Translations under genes and position numbers: made by a program
Assembly (NCBI RefSeq): GCF_000961095.1
Contig: NZ_CP011058.1
Span: 4,677,501 to 4,741,500, forward strand
From: Paenibacillus beijingensis
GTDB taxonomy: Bacteria; Bacillota; Bacilli; Paenibacillales; Paenibacillaceae
DNA: 64,000 bases
Direction: 5' to 3'
Shown: piece after piece, positions 25,467 to 34,318 of the stretch
How positions within the stretch are numbered: the stretch's first letter is position 1
How the letters are laid out: each line of letters begins with the position of its first letter
Notes under the pieces: model-generated
The model's database searches: none
Told to the model about the DNA's origin: nothing
What the model saw: only the letters and a program-made list of their open reading frames with translations

Positions 25467-25580
25467 GAGGCGCGTCCGAATGCATTGTCCGTTTCCTAAG
25501 GTCAACGTTTAACCATAACGCTGAACCAGCAGGATTTTGAATATGGAACTGCTGCTCATCTATCGAAAGGAGGAATTACT

Positions 25581-26558
25581 TTGCCATTCACCTTATCCCA
25601 TCCGGTATACGCGGTCGTGCTGCGCAAAACGGTTCCGTCTTTCAGCTTCACCGGTCTCGCGCTCGGAAGCATGATTCCGGACATGGAATACTTCATGGCA
25701 ATGGATACTTTCAAAACGATCGGACATTCCATCCCCGGTTTTTTGCTGCTTGGTCTGCCGCTCTCCATTTCCATCGCGTACGCCTTTCACAATGTAATGA
25801 AACCGGTCGTTCCAAGGCTGCTGCCGTCGGCAGGAGGATTGGACCGGTATGCCGCCCAGCGGCTTGGGGGACGCTGGAAACCGGAAGGCGTGACGGGTTG
25901 GTTCGTCTTTTTGATCTCGCTCTTCATCGGATACCTCGATCATCTATTTTTGGACGGCATGTCCCATACGGGCGGCTGGCTTGTGAATGAATTTCCCGGA
26001 TTAAGGCGTACTGTTGCCGGTATTAAAGGATACTCGTGGCTGCAGTACTTTTTGTCACTGGTCGGACTTGCGATTCCGCTCAGATGGCTCTACAAGGACT
26101 GGCTGAAATGGCGCAAAAACGAGCCGCAGGTTGTAAGGCCGCTGCGGCGTTCTCCATACGGCCGCAAATTCGGTCCGCGCTTTATGCTGCTGTTGTCCGC
26201 AGCGATGCTGTTTACATTAAAAATGAAGCTGACGCCATATCCAGCCGACAATGTGATGCTGCTCGTATCTTCCAGTTCCGCGCTGCTGTTTGGCTGGTAT
26301 GCCGCATCTCTTTTTCATTCCGGTTCCCTCCGGGGAGCGGGCATGCAGCGGATGTCTGCTTTGCTGGCGCTTTTGGCGATCATGGCGGTGTTCAAGGCGG
26401 CTCGTGCCGCCGCGGGCATGATCGTCGACAGCAGCATTCCGCAATTGGTGCTGTGGATCGCTTTCATCTGGACATGGTCGGCAGCCGTCTGGATCATATC
26501 CCGCCGGGCGGCAGAGGGAGCCGGATGGCCGTGGAAAATCCGGGGCAGATTTGTATGA
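25581..26558 (+). CDS. DUF4184 family membrane protein
   Basis: 325-residue membrane protein. The N-terminus (MPFTLSHPVYAVVLRK, then TGLALGSMIPDMEYF) is the hallmark of DUF4184, and about seven or eight hydrophobic segments follow. The TTG start has AAAGGAGG at ideal spacing. The family resembles YfhO/YdjM-like metal-dependent membrane hydrolases in its early His and Asp residues, but no activity has been demonstrated to my knowledge. Convergent with the small membrane protein gene that ends four bases away. Confidence 0.85.
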   Translation: MPFTLSHPVYAVVLRKTVPSFSFTGLALGSMIPDMEYFMAMDTFKTIGHSIPGFLLLGLPLSISIAYAFHNVMKPVVPRLLPSAGGLDRYAAQRLGGRWKPEGVTGWFVFLISLFIGYLDHLFLDGMSHTGGWLVNEFPGLRRTVAGIKGYSWLQYFLSLVGLAIPLRWLYKDWLKWRKNEPQVVRPLRRSPYGRKFGPRFMLLLSAAMLFTLKMKLTPYPADNVMLLVSSSSALLFGWYAASLFHSGSLRGAGMQRMSALLALLAIMAVFKAARAAAGMIVDSSIPQLVLWIAFIWTWSAAVWIISRRAAEGAGWPWKIRGRFV

Positions 26559-26562
26559 CCGG

Positions 26563-26844
26563 TCAATTTTTCAATCTTCTTGCAAAATTCAGACCGGATA
26601 ACATATACAATAATCCTCCCAGCATCCAAAACGGTTCCCAAAACAAAAAGCGCCACCACGCTGCGTAATGACCGATAGATAAGTTCAATACTTGGATCAT
26701 ATGAAGAAGCTTAACGGCCCCTGTTAACCAAACCAGCTGCACGAAATGTTGTTCTCCGCCGCCAGCCCAATAGAAACTCATAAGTGCAAAAAGCAGCGAC
26801 CAGAGGATCGCGCAAAAAACGGGCCGCCGATTTGGTGTAGTCAT
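26563..26844 (-). CDS. Small integral membrane protein, unknown
   Basis: 93 residues from the ATG at 26844, with about three hydrophobic segments (FCAILWSLLFALMSFYWAGG, WLTGAVKLLHMIQVL, WEPFWMLGGLLYML) and a basic end. Start choice is uncertain: an AAAGGA lies 14 bases upstream, and the frame is open for 37 more codons without a membrane or domain signal. The FYWAGG element is reminiscent of DUF3995 proteins, but the rest does not let me assign it. It ends four bases from the convergent DUF4184 gene. Confidence 0.6.
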   Translation of the reverse strand: MTTPNRRPVFCAILWSLLFALMSFYWAGGGEQHFVQLVWLTGAVKLLHMIQVLNLSIGHYAAWWRFLFWEPFWMLGGLLYMLSGLNFARRLKN

Positions 26845-27009
26845 ATCTTCAGGTACGTCCTTTCTGTTATAACCTGCGCATTTCGGGCGCAAAAACGGCA
26901 GCGGATACGAAGCTTCCTGCAAAGCTTTGTTCCCGCTGCCGCACTTATGTTTCATAAAGGTATTAATTGGTCACAAATGTACATGTACATGCACATGCTG
27001 TCCGATGTG

Positions 27010-28095
27010 TTAATTCGAATCTTTGCCTGCCGCCGCGGCAACAGTCAATTCACGCAGCGCAGCAACGAAAGCGTCCATCTCCTCATCGGTTCCGATGCTG
27101 ACGCGCAGCCGGTTGTCGATCCGGGGCTTGTTGAAGTACCGCACCAGAATACCTTTGTCGCGCAGCTTGCGGAACAGCTCTTCGGCCGGCTTGTCCGGAT
27201 GGGCGATGAACAGGAAGTTGGCTTTGGACTCCGGAACGTCAAACCCGAGCTCGCGCAGCTGTCCGGCTATCCGCTCGCGGGTGGCGATCACGTTGCGGCA
27301 GCATTGCTGGAAATAAATTTCGTCCTTCAGCGCCGCTACTGCGCCGGCCGACGCCAAACGGTCGATCGTGTAAGAGTTGAATGAATTTTTGACCCGGTTC
27401 AGCCCATCGATCAAGTCGGGATGACCGAGCGCGAAGCCGACCCGCAGCCCGGCAAGGGAACGGGATTTCGACAACGTTTGGACGACAAGCAGATTCGGAA
27501 AATCGTGGATCAATTTGACGGCGGATTCGCCGCCGAAATCAATGTAGGCTTCGTCCACAACGACGACGCGGTCCGGATTATGCTCGAGAATGGAGCGGAT
27601 GCCTTCAAGCGCCACGTACTTGGAAGTCGGCGCATTCGGATTCGGAATGATGATGCCGCCGTCCACGTTGTAAAACGATTCGATCGGCACATCGAAATCG
27701 TCGGTCAACGGCACTTTTACCGATTCGAGTCCGTACAGCGACGCATAAACCGGGTAGAAACTGTACGTAATGTCAGGGTAATAAACTGGCTCCGATGTGC
27801 GGAACAGTGCCGCGAATGCGAATGCCAAAATTTCATCCGAACCGTTGCCGACAAATACGCTTGCAGGCGGCAGTCTGTAATATTCGGCAATCGTTTCCGT
27901 GAGGGCGGTGCTGCTTGGATCGGGATAAAGCCGCAAATCGCCGCCTGCTGCGCCGCGCAGCGCTTCCAGTACTGCGGGGGATGGCGGGTAAGGATTTTCA
28001 TTTGTGTTCAGCTTGATGTACTTTTTGTCTTTCGGCTGCTCGCCCGGCACGTAAGGCACGAGAGAAGCGGCCAGTTCACTCCAGTATCGGCTCAA
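27010..28095 (-). CDS. hisC: Histidinol-phosphate aminotransferase HisC
   Basis: 361-residue class II PLP aminotransferase. NTNENPYPPSP near the start, NPNAPTS, VVDEAYIDF and the PLP-lysine motif TLSKSRSLAGLRVG are all in place. It transaminates imidazole-acetol phosphate to histidinol phosphate and often also serves in Tyr/Phe synthesis in Bacillales. No other his or aro genes are adjacent, so it stands outside an operon. The TTG start at 28095 has AAGGGAGC upstream. A paralogue of the same fold, CobD, is encoded at 40025. Confidence 0.93.
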   Translation of the reverse strand: MSRYWSELAASLVPYVPGEQPKDKKYIKLNTNENPYPPSPAVLEALRGAAGGDLRLYPDPSSTALTETIAEYYRLPPASVFVGNGSDEILAFAFAALFRTSEPVYYPDITYSFYPVYASLYGLESVKVPLTDDFDVPIESFYNVDGGIIIPNPNAPTSKYVALEGIRSILEHNPDRVVVVDEAYIDFGGESAVKLIHDFPNLLVVQTLSKSRSLAGLRVGFALGHPDLIDGLNRVKNSFNSYTIDRLASAGAVAALKDEIYFQQCCRNVIATRERIAGQLRELGFDVPESKANFLFIAHPDKPAEELFRKLRDKGILVRYFNKPRIDNRLRVSIGTDEEMDAFVAALRELTVAAAAGKDSN

Positions 28096-28228
28096 AATCG
28101 TAAGCTCCCTTCATATTACCGTTACTGCCATTATAGCGGAAAATACGTCAAAACGGGAACCGGGTAGCGGAAGACTTCTGCGGCCATACTAAGGGAACCG
28201 TACAAATGAAGGGAGAAAGGCCAATTAG

Positions 28229-28564
28229 ATGAAAAAGAACATCATGATTTTTCCGCTGCTGGCGGCGGTTTTGCTGATTTGGGCTGTTCCGGCGCTTTGG
28301 GCTGTACCGTCGATTTCATCCGCCGAACCTTCCTATGCCCGCTTTGGACGAATCGCCGTTAAGGAAACGATCGCCAAATATGGCGCCGAAGTCGTCGATT
28401 ACCGCTACGACGGCCGATTTCCGCTGCCGGATGATATGGCCGAGGAACGGTTCAGGCTGTGGCTGCGAAAGGAAAACCGGGAATTCGGCGTAACCGTGCA
28501 TATGACGATTGTACCCTCGACAAACCGGCTTGTGTCCATCCGCTGGGAGTCCGGCACTTCTTGA
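28229..28564 (+). CDS. DUF3889 family secreted protein
   Basis: 111 residues with a signal peptide at about 1-32 (Lys-rich start, hydrophobic core, SSAEP). The mature part shows the DUF3889 pattern: PSYARFGRIAVKETIAKYG, then FRLWLRKENREFGVTVHM. The family is found in Bacillales and has no known function; the fold is PepSY-like in appearance, but this is only an impression. A GGGAGAAAGG site precedes the ATG. It is divergent from hisC. Confidence 0.82.
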   Translation: MKKNIMIFPLLAAVLLIWAVPALWAVPSISSAEPSYARFGRIAVKETIAKYGAEVVDYRYDGRFPLPDDMAEERFRLWLRKENREFGVTVHMTIVPSTNRLVSIRWESGTS

Positions 28565-28717
28565 AACGGGTTGCTGCATTGGCAGAAGAGAAACTTTTTG
28601 AAACAGTTTCCTTTTTCTGTACGTAATAAGGAGCGTGACAAACGATATTCGTTTTGTAACTGGAACCATTTTCCTGTATGCTGAAATGGACATCAAATTG
28701 TGAGAGGGGTTATTTCA

Positions 28718-29029
28718 TTGCTGCTAACAACAACATCGACGATTCAAGGACGGGACATTTTGGAATATTCAGGAGTCGTGACCGGCGAAGCGATTATGGG
28801 CGCCAACGTTGTCAGAGATTTTTTCGCATCGATTACGGATATCGTGGGGGGCCGTTCGGGCGCATACGAAAGCAAGCTGAAAGAAGCGCGCGATGTGGCG
28901 ATTGAAGAAATGAAGCAGCAGGCCTCCCGGATCGGGGCCAATGCGATTGTCGGCATCGACATCGATTACGAAGTGGTCCGCGAAGGAATGCTGATGGTGG
29001 CCGTCAGCGGTACGGCAGTACGGATTTAA
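28718..29029 (+). CDS. YbjQ family heavy-metal-binding domain protein
   Basis: 103-residue UPF0145/YbjQ protein, normal length, with TTTSTIQGRDILEYSGVVTGEAIMG and the conserved end GANAIVGIDIDYE. The family forms pentameric rings and has been described as metal-binding; its role is unclear. The TTG at 28718 follows GAGAGGGG; a GTG 18 bases earlier overlaps that site. A strong terminator lies downstream. Confidence 0.88.
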   Translation: MLLTTTSTIQGRDILEYSGVVTGEAIMGANVVRDFFASITDIVGGRSGAYESKLKEARDVAIEEMKQQASRIGANAIVGIDIDYEVVREGMLMVAVSGTAVRI

Positions 29030-29092
29030 AATCGAGGCGTTTCCGGCAGTTATTTAATCCTTTAGTTATAAGCAGTCTGGCATAGCAAGCAA

Positions 29093-29126
29093 GCGGCCGT
29101 TTCCGTTTCGGAAAACGGCTTTTTTT
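29093..29126 (+). terminator. Intrinsic terminator after the ybjQ-like gene
   Basis: GCCGTTTCCG pairs with CGGAAAACGGC (one bulge) around a short loop, followed by nine T. Confidence 0.8.
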
Positions 29127-29314
29127 TTCGATGACCCTGCTCACTTTGCACCGTTTCGCCGGCTTATTGCGGAATGGCGAGATTGTAAGTTGCGCATCTG
29201 TTCCGGAAGCTTCCGCTCTGGACGCGGCGGCTGGCGGAAGGTACAATTCAACTAGGCAAATGGTTGGATTTGTTTTCTGGATCGTAAATTGCGAATCGTC
29301 TGGAGGTGCGGCAA

Positions 29315-29701
29315 ATGGACCTGTTCTCGATTTTGGCGGAACAGAAAATCAAGGAAGCGATGGAGCGCGGGGAGTTTGACCGTCTTTCAGGCGCCGGCAA
29401 GCCGCTCGATTTGGAAGATTTATCGCATATTCCGGAGGAGCTGCGCGTAGGATACTTGATGATGAAGCGGGCGGAGCTGCTGCCGGAGGCGCAGCGGCTG
29501 AAAAAGGAAATTTCGACGCTGCAGGATTTGCTCGACCACTGCAGAGATGACGAAAGAAGGCGTTCCGAGCTGGAACGATCGCTGTCTGTACGCCGGCTGC
29601 AGCTGCGCAAGCTTGGTGAAAGCAGAGACTGGGTGAACAATGAAGCGGTTTTGCAGTACGAGCATCGAATCAAGACGAAATTGGAAGGGGAACAAACTTG
29701 A
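29315..29701 (+). CDS. DUF1992 (DnaJ-homologue subfamily C member 28-like) protein
   Basis: 128 residues of the DUF1992 family: DLFSILAEQKIKEAMERGEF, then LSGAGKPLDLED, and a helical, charged C-terminal half. The family lacks a J-domain and its function is unknown. The ATG at 29315 follows TGGAGGTG at good spacing. Its TGA overlaps the ATG of the rhodanese gene by one base, so the two are co-translated. Confidence 0.85.
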   Translation: MDLFSILAEQKIKEAMERGEFDRLSGAGKPLDLEDLSHIPEELRVGYLMMKRAELLPEAQRLKKEISTLQDLLDHCRDDERRRSELERSLSVRRLQLRKLGESRDWVNNEAVLQYEHRIKTKLEGEQT

Positions 29702-30012
29702 TGAACAGCGAAATGACGACCGAACAGCTGCGGACAAAGCTGGAAGAAGGCGAGCCGCTCAACCTGATCGATGTCAGGGAACAGGAAGAGTGGAACGAGG
29801 GCCACATTAAGGAAGCGAAGTTTCTTCCACTGTCCGAGCTGCAGGAGCGGCTCGATGAACTGAAGGGACAGACTCAGCCGCTCGTTCTCATATGCAGAAG
29901 CGGAAACCGAAGCGGAAAGGCATGCGCTTTTCTCGCGGCTCAAGGTTACTCCGTCGTGAACGTGCTGGGCGGCATGCTGGCCTGGGACGGTCCGGTCACA
30001 ACCGGGGAATAA
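29701..30012 (+). CDS. Rhodanese-like domain protein
   Basis: 103-residue single rhodanese domain with IDVREQEEWNEGHIKEA and the active-site loop CRSGNRSG, whose Cys would carry persulfide sulfur. The length fits small sulfurtransferases such as PspE or YqhL. The ATG overlaps the preceding stop (TGATG), with GGAAGGGG upstream. Sulfur donor and acceptor are not evident from context. Degenerate tandem repeats follow the gene. Confidence 0.9.
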   Translation: MNSEMTTEQLRTKLEEGEPLNLIDVREQEEWNEGHIKEAKFLPLSELQERLDELKGQTQPLVLICRSGNRSGKACAFLAAQGYSVVNVLGGMLAWDGPVTTGE

Positions 30013-30028
30013 CAAAGCAGGATCCGTC

Positions 30029-30142
30029 ATTTCCTCTCAGTGCTTGCGCCGTTTCCTCGCCGGGATTTACTTGTTTCCTGCTCGGGGTTTCCGTTGGTTC
30101 CTCTCCGAGGATCTTGTCGGTTCCTGCTTCGGGGCTTGCCGA
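30029..30142. repeat. Degenerate 22-24 bp tandem repeats after the rhodanese gene
   Basis: Four or five imperfect units begin with GTTTCCT or GTTCCT (30051, 30073, 30097, 30120, and possibly 30029), each with a CTCGGGG- or CCGAGGAT-like middle. No ORF or terminator function is evident. Confidence 0.55.
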
Positions 30143-30216
30143 AAGTGAGTCTTGAGATCGGGCATTTTTCCCCCTGTTCACAAGCTGCATACGAAGCAGG
30201 ACGTAGACATCAAAGC

Positions 30217-30257
30217 AAAAGAACCGTTTAAGGGCAGCGCCTTGACCGGTTCTTTTG
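30217..30257 (+). terminator. Intrinsic terminator upstream of the copper ATPase gene
   Basis: AAAAGAACCG pairs with CGGTTCTTTT, with an inner AAGG/CCTT stem; TTTG follows. Confidence 0.75.
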
Positions 30258-30420
30258 TTTATAAATCGTATGAGCTATACGTGATCCGCTAAAACCCTGC
30301 TTTAGCCGACATCCCAGTTTTTTCATTGGCAATCCTTATCCCGGCCATTCATGGAACTCTCCGGCCTGCCATATAGTGGAGGAGGGGACAACACGCCGAT
30401 ATGGAAAGCGGGGGGAGAAC

Positions 30421-32673
30421 GTGAGCAATAAGGCCGGGGACGTATCGCTCGATTATCGAATCGAAGGGATGAGCTGCACCGCGTGCGCGGCTCGCATTGA
30501 ACGGGCGCTAGGAAAAATGGACGGCGTCCGCCAAGTTTCCGTCAGCTACGCCTCCAGAATGGCTTGGATTCGCTTTGACCCGCTGTTGCAGCAGCCTGCC
30601 CGGATCGTGGAGAGGATCGGACAGCTGGGCTTTCGGGCGGTCGGCACCGAAGGTGCCGGCGTATCTTTCGATGAGGCTGCCCGTCTGCAAATGCGGCTCA
30701 TCGTCTCCGCTTTATTCAGCTTGCCGCTGCTCTGGTCGATGGCGGACCATGTGCCGCTGCTTGGCCTGCTTCCTATGCCGCCGCTTTTTCGCAATCTGTG
30801 GTTTCAGCTGGCAATTGCGTCCGTCATCCAGTTCGGTATCGGAATGCCATTTTATATCGGCGCTTGGAATGCTCTCCGCGAGCGGACCGCCAATATGGAT
30901 GTGCTCGTCGCGGTCGGCACTACCGCCGCCTATTTATACAGTCATTACATGGTCTTTGCTTTTATTCGCGAATCCGGCGGCTTTCGTTTGACGTCAGGGA
31001 GCCATCCTGCCGTCTATTTCGAAACGCCGGCTGTCGTTATTACCGCGCTCCTTCTTGGCAAATATATGGAATCCCGCATCGCTGCGCGCGCCTTGCGCGA
31101 AACCGAAGGCTACGGCGGGCTGCGCAGCAAGGAAGCGGTAATCGTCCGCGCGGGCTCCAGGCGCAGCGTCCCGCTTGCCGAGGTGCGGGTCGGGGATCAC
31201 GTAATGGCGGAAGCGGGCGCCAAAATTCCGGTCGACGGCGTCGTGCTGGAAGGAGAGGCCGAGGCCGACGAATCGTTGCTGACCGGCGAGAGCCGTCCGG
31301 TCCGGAAGCGGACCGGAGCAGAAGTATGGGCCGGTACCGTGCTTATTGGCGGCACGCTTCGCATCCGTACGGAAGCGGTCCAGGCGGGTACGATGCTCGA
31401 TCGTATCCATGGGCTGCTGAAGCGGGCGCAAGCGTCCAAATCGACGGTTCAGCGCCGGGTGGACCGAATATCCGTAATTTTTGTTCCCGCTATGCTTACG
31501 TTGTCGGTGTTGACGTTTGCCGGAAACTGGCTCTGGTTTGCCCCCGGCGAGACGGACCGCGCCCTGCTCCGTTCGCTGGCCGTACTGCTGGCCGCTTGCC
31601 CGTGCGCGCTTGGCCTTGCCGCTCCGATCTCACTGGTCATCGCTTCCGGGAGGCTCGCGCGCCGGGGGATCGTCGTCAAGGACGCGGGGGCGCTGGAGAG
31701 GCTGGCGCATCTCGACACACTCGTACTGGACAAGACGGGCACCTTGACCGAAGGAAAGCCAAATCTGAGCGCTGTGAAGCCGCTGGCGGTAAGCGAGACG
31801 GCTTTGCTGCGCTTGGCCGCGGCTGCGGAGTCCGCTTCGCCGCATCCGTTCGCGAAGGCGATTGTCGATGCGGCAGCAAGCCGCGGACTCGTTCCACCTT
31901 CCTCGACCGGCATCCGCGAGCTGCCCGGATATGGGATCACCGCTCAAGTGGAGGGCCGGCAGATCGGCATTGGCAGCGCCAAATTTATGGAAGATCAGCA
32001 GTGGACCGGATTGGAGGCGCTGCAGTTATTCGCACGGAAGCACGAGGATGCCGGCGCAACGGTGCTTTATGTCGCCGCTGACGGCAGATGCCTCGGCGCA
32101 TTCGCGTTTTCGGATAAAGTAAAAGACTCGTCGGAACGGGCGGTAGCTTGGCTCCGAAAGGCGGGACTTGACGTACATCTTGCGACCGGCGACCACAAGG
32201 CGCCGGCGCTGGCTGCGGCGGAAACGGCCGGAATCGGGTCCGTGCATGCGTCGATGACGCCGGAGCGGAAGTTTGCGCTGGTGGAATCGCTGAAGCGGGA
32301 GGGACGCGTCACGGCAATGGCCGGCGACGGCTGGAACGACGCCCCTGCGCTGGCTGCCGCCGATGTCGGCTTCGCGCTCGGAAGCGGAGCCCGGGCGGCA
32401 TTGGAGGCGGGTCATCTGACGCTGCTGCGGCCGCGCTTGACCGGCATTTGCCAGGCAATCGCGATCAGCCGCCTAACGCTTCGCAATATCCGGCAAAATC
32501 TGGCCTTTGCGCTGTTGTACAATATGATGATCGTGCCGCTGGCGGTCTGCGGCCTGCTTCAGCCGTGGATGGCCGGAGGCGCGATGGCGCTCAGCTCGCT
32601 GTCGGTCGTCTGCAACGCGCTGCGGCTCGGCCGCTTGATTGACCGCAAGCTGAAGGAGAATTCGGCAGAATGA
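30421..32673 (+). CDS. copA: Copper-translocating P1B-type ATPase (CopA-like)
   Basis: 750 residues. One N-terminal metal-binding domain (GMSCTAC, Cys19 and Cys22), membrane helices, the TGES actuator motif, the CPC ion motif in LAACPCALGLA, DKTGTLTEG with the phosphorylated Asp, the HP motif in SPHPFAKA and GDGWNDAPAL. YN in the seventh helix and MALSSLSVVCNALRL in the eighth are the Cu(I) signature, so copper (or silver) export is favoured over Zn/Cd. The GTG at 30421 follows GGGGGGAG. No CopZ or CsoR gene is adjacent. GDGWNDAPAL replaces the more usual GDGINDAPAL. Confidence 0.92.
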   Translation: MSNKAGDVSLDYRIEGMSCTACAARIERALGKMDGVRQVSVSYASRMAWIRFDPLLQQPARIVERIGQLGFRAVGTEGAGVSFDEAARLQMRLIVSALFSLPLLWSMADHVPLLGLLPMPPLFRNLWFQLAIASVIQFGIGMPFYIGAWNALRERTANMDVLVAVGTTAAYLYSHYMVFAFIRESGGFRLTSGSHPAVYFETPAVVITALLLGKYMESRIAARALRETEGYGGLRSKEAVIVRAGSRRSVPLAEVRVGDHVMAEAGAKIPVDGVVLEGEAEADESLLTGESRPVRKRTGAEVWAGTVLIGGTLRIRTEAVQAGTMLDRIHGLLKRAQASKSTVQRRVDRISVIFVPAMLTLSVLTFAGNWLWFAPGETDRALLRSLAVLLAACPCALGLAAPISLVIASGRLARRGIVVKDAGALERLAHLDTLVLDKTGTLTEGKPNLSAVKPLAVSETALLRLAAAAESASPHPFAKAIVDAAASRGLVPPSSTGIRELPGYGITAQVEGRQIGIGSAKFMEDQQWTGLEALQLFARKHEDAGATVLYVAADGRCLGAFAFSDKVKDSSERAVAWLRKAGLDVHLATGDHKAPALAAAETAGIGSVHASMTPERKFALVESLKREGRVTAMAGDGWNDAPALAAADVGFALGSGARAALEAGHLTLLRPRLTGICQAIAISRLTLRNIRQNLAFALLYNMMIVPLAVCGLLQPWMAGGAMALSSLSVVCNALRLGRLIDRKLKENSAE

Positions 32674-32715
32674 TGCGGCAGCGGGCACGCGCGGCGCAAG
32701 CTTTGCGGATAAGGA

Positions 32716-32744
32716 TAGACAAGCCGGGGAAGGGATGGTATAGT
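32716..32744 (+). promoter_or_regulatory. Promoter of the cobalamin operon
   Basis: TAGACA (32716-32721), a 17-base spacer, TATAGT (32739-32744), about 25 bases before the riboswitch. Confidence 0.6.
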
Positions 32745-32764
32745 TACTACGAATCTTTTTCATA

Positions 32765-33000
32765 AACATGGAAACAGGTGCCGCAGCGCGGGAGCAGTAG
32801 CTTTCGCCCGCAGCGGTTAAAAGGGAAGTCCGGTGAAATTCCGGCACGGACCCGCCACTGTAACAAGCGTTCCGCCTTCGGCAGTCTTTAAGCATGCCGT
32901 ATCTTCGGAACATGCCGCGCACAGATGCTGTCACTGGAGCTTCATACTCCGGGAAGACATGCACGGCAGCAGCTTGAAGCCAGGAAACCTGCCTGTTTCA
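32765..33000 (+). ncRNA. Cobalamin riboswitch
   Basis: The conserved core is present in order: AAAGGGAAG, GGTGAAATTCCGG, CCCGCCACTGTAA and GCCAGGAAACCTGCC. The closing stem pairs GAAACAGG (32771-32778) with CCTGTTTC (32992-32999). It senses adenosyl- or methylcobalamin and should shut off the downstream transport and salvage operon when cobalamin is plentiful. Confidence 0.95.
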
Positions 33001-33119
33001 GGACGCTGTAACCTACGAGGATTTAGGGTGGTGTCGGAGAGAGGCTGCTTGCTTTGAGGGAACCTGTATTTTGATATGGTTGCCGCCGGACAAGCAAACC
33101 TTTTGTTCCTGTAGACAGG

Positions 33120-33153
33120 AAGCACTTCCGACACGTTCGGAGGTGCTTTTTTT
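33120..33153 (+). terminator. Terminator of the cobalamin riboswitch expression platform
   Basis: AAGCACTTCCGA pairs with TTCGGAGGTGCTT around a tight loop and runs into T7. It lies between the riboswitch core and btuF. Confidence 0.8.
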
Positions 33154-33294
33154 AAATATAAGAAAGGATAACGTTTCATGCTGATCCTTCCTTAATATTT
33201 TCACAGCGAAACTTTTGACCGCTGTTGGAGATGAAGACAGCGCTCAAAAGTTTCTGCTTCAAGTTTTAAATTAAAGACAGGGGTGTTGGAAGAA

Positions 33295-34317
33295 ATGAAA
33301 CAACAAGCAATGAAATCCTTCAAATTATCGGTTGCCATCATGATCGCAGCAGTAATGCTGCTTCTCGCCGCATGCGGCAGCGGCGGCGAAAGCGGCAGCG
33401 GAGCCTCCACGAACGGGGCGCCTGCAAACGGTGCGAGCCAATCGGCCGCGTCAGAGGAACCAAGTACGGGAGCGGCAACCGGCAATTCGGCGGACGCCAA
33501 GACGACCGCGTATCCGCTGACGGTCAAGGATGCATCGGGAACGGAGATTACGTTTGACAAAGCTCCGGAGCGCGTCGTATCGCTCGTGCCGAGCGAAACG
33601 GAAACGTTATTCGCGATCGGAGCGGGCGATGAAGTCGTTGGCGTCGACGAATACAGCAACTATCCCGAGGAGGCAAGCAAAAAAACGAAAATCGGCGATT
33701 TGAAGACGAATGTGGAAGCCGTCACCGCGCTTAATCCCGACCTCGTTGTCGCCTCTTCGACGATGAATGCGGAAGCGATAGAAAAGCTGCGCCAGCTGAA
33801 CATTAAAGTGTACGCGTCCGCACCGAAAACGTACGATGAAACGGTTGACAAAATCGGCCAGCTCGGTCTCATCATGAACAAACAGGAGCAGTCCGGACAA
33901 GTGCAGCAGCATATGAAAGATGTGAAGCAGCAGGTCACGGACGCGGTGAAAGACGCTCCGAAGACAAAAGTGTACCTGGAGTTTTCGCCGGGCTGGACGG
34001 TCGGCAAAGGCGAGTTTATGGATGAACTGGTGACGCTGGCGGGCGGTACGAATGTGGCCGGCGACCAAAGCGGCTGGTTCGAAGTCAACTCCGAACAAAT
34101 CGTCAAGGCCAATCCGGAGCTGATCGTATATCCGAAATTGGACGGTAACCCGATTTTGCCCGGCATTAAGAGCCGTGCGGGCTGGTCGGTTATCGACGCG
34201 GTGAAGAACAACCGCTTCGCGGAAGTGCCGATGGATCCGCTTGTCCGTGTCGGTCCCCGCCTCGCGGACGGGCTTCTCGATCTGGCAAAGGCGATTCATC
34301 CCGACCTTGTGAAATAA
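33295..34317 (+). CDS. btuF: Cobalamin ABC transporter substrate-binding lipoprotein BtuF-like
   Basis: 340-residue lipoprotein with a signal peptide ending in the lipobox LLLAAC; a Gly/Ser/Ala-rich linker of about 50 residues; then a periplasmic-binding domain of the helical-backbone class (ERVVSLVPSETETLFAIGAGDEVVGVD). The class binds cobalamin, siderophores or haem; the cobalamin riboswitch upstream and cob genes downstream make corrinoids the likely ligand. ATG 33295 is chosen because of GGGGTG upstream; a GTG 12 bases earlier is in frame. First gene of the operon. Confidence 0.88.
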   Translation: MKQQAMKSFKLSVAIMIAAVMLLLAACGSGGESGSGASTNGAPANGASQSAASEEPSTGAATGNSADAKTTAYPLTVKDASGTEITFDKAPERVVSLVPSETETLFAIGAGDEVVGVDEYSNYPEEASKKTKIGDLKTNVEAVTALNPDLVVASSTMNAEAIEKLRQLNIKVYASAPKTYDETVDKIGQLGLIMNKQEQSGQVQQHMKDVKQQVTDAVKDAPKTKVYLEFSPGWTVGKGEFMDELVTLAGGTNVAGDQSGWFEVNSEQIVKANPELIVYPKLDGNPILPGIKSRAGWSVIDAVKNNRFAEVPMDPLVRVGPRLADGLLDLAKAIHPDLVK

Positions 34318-34318
34318 A

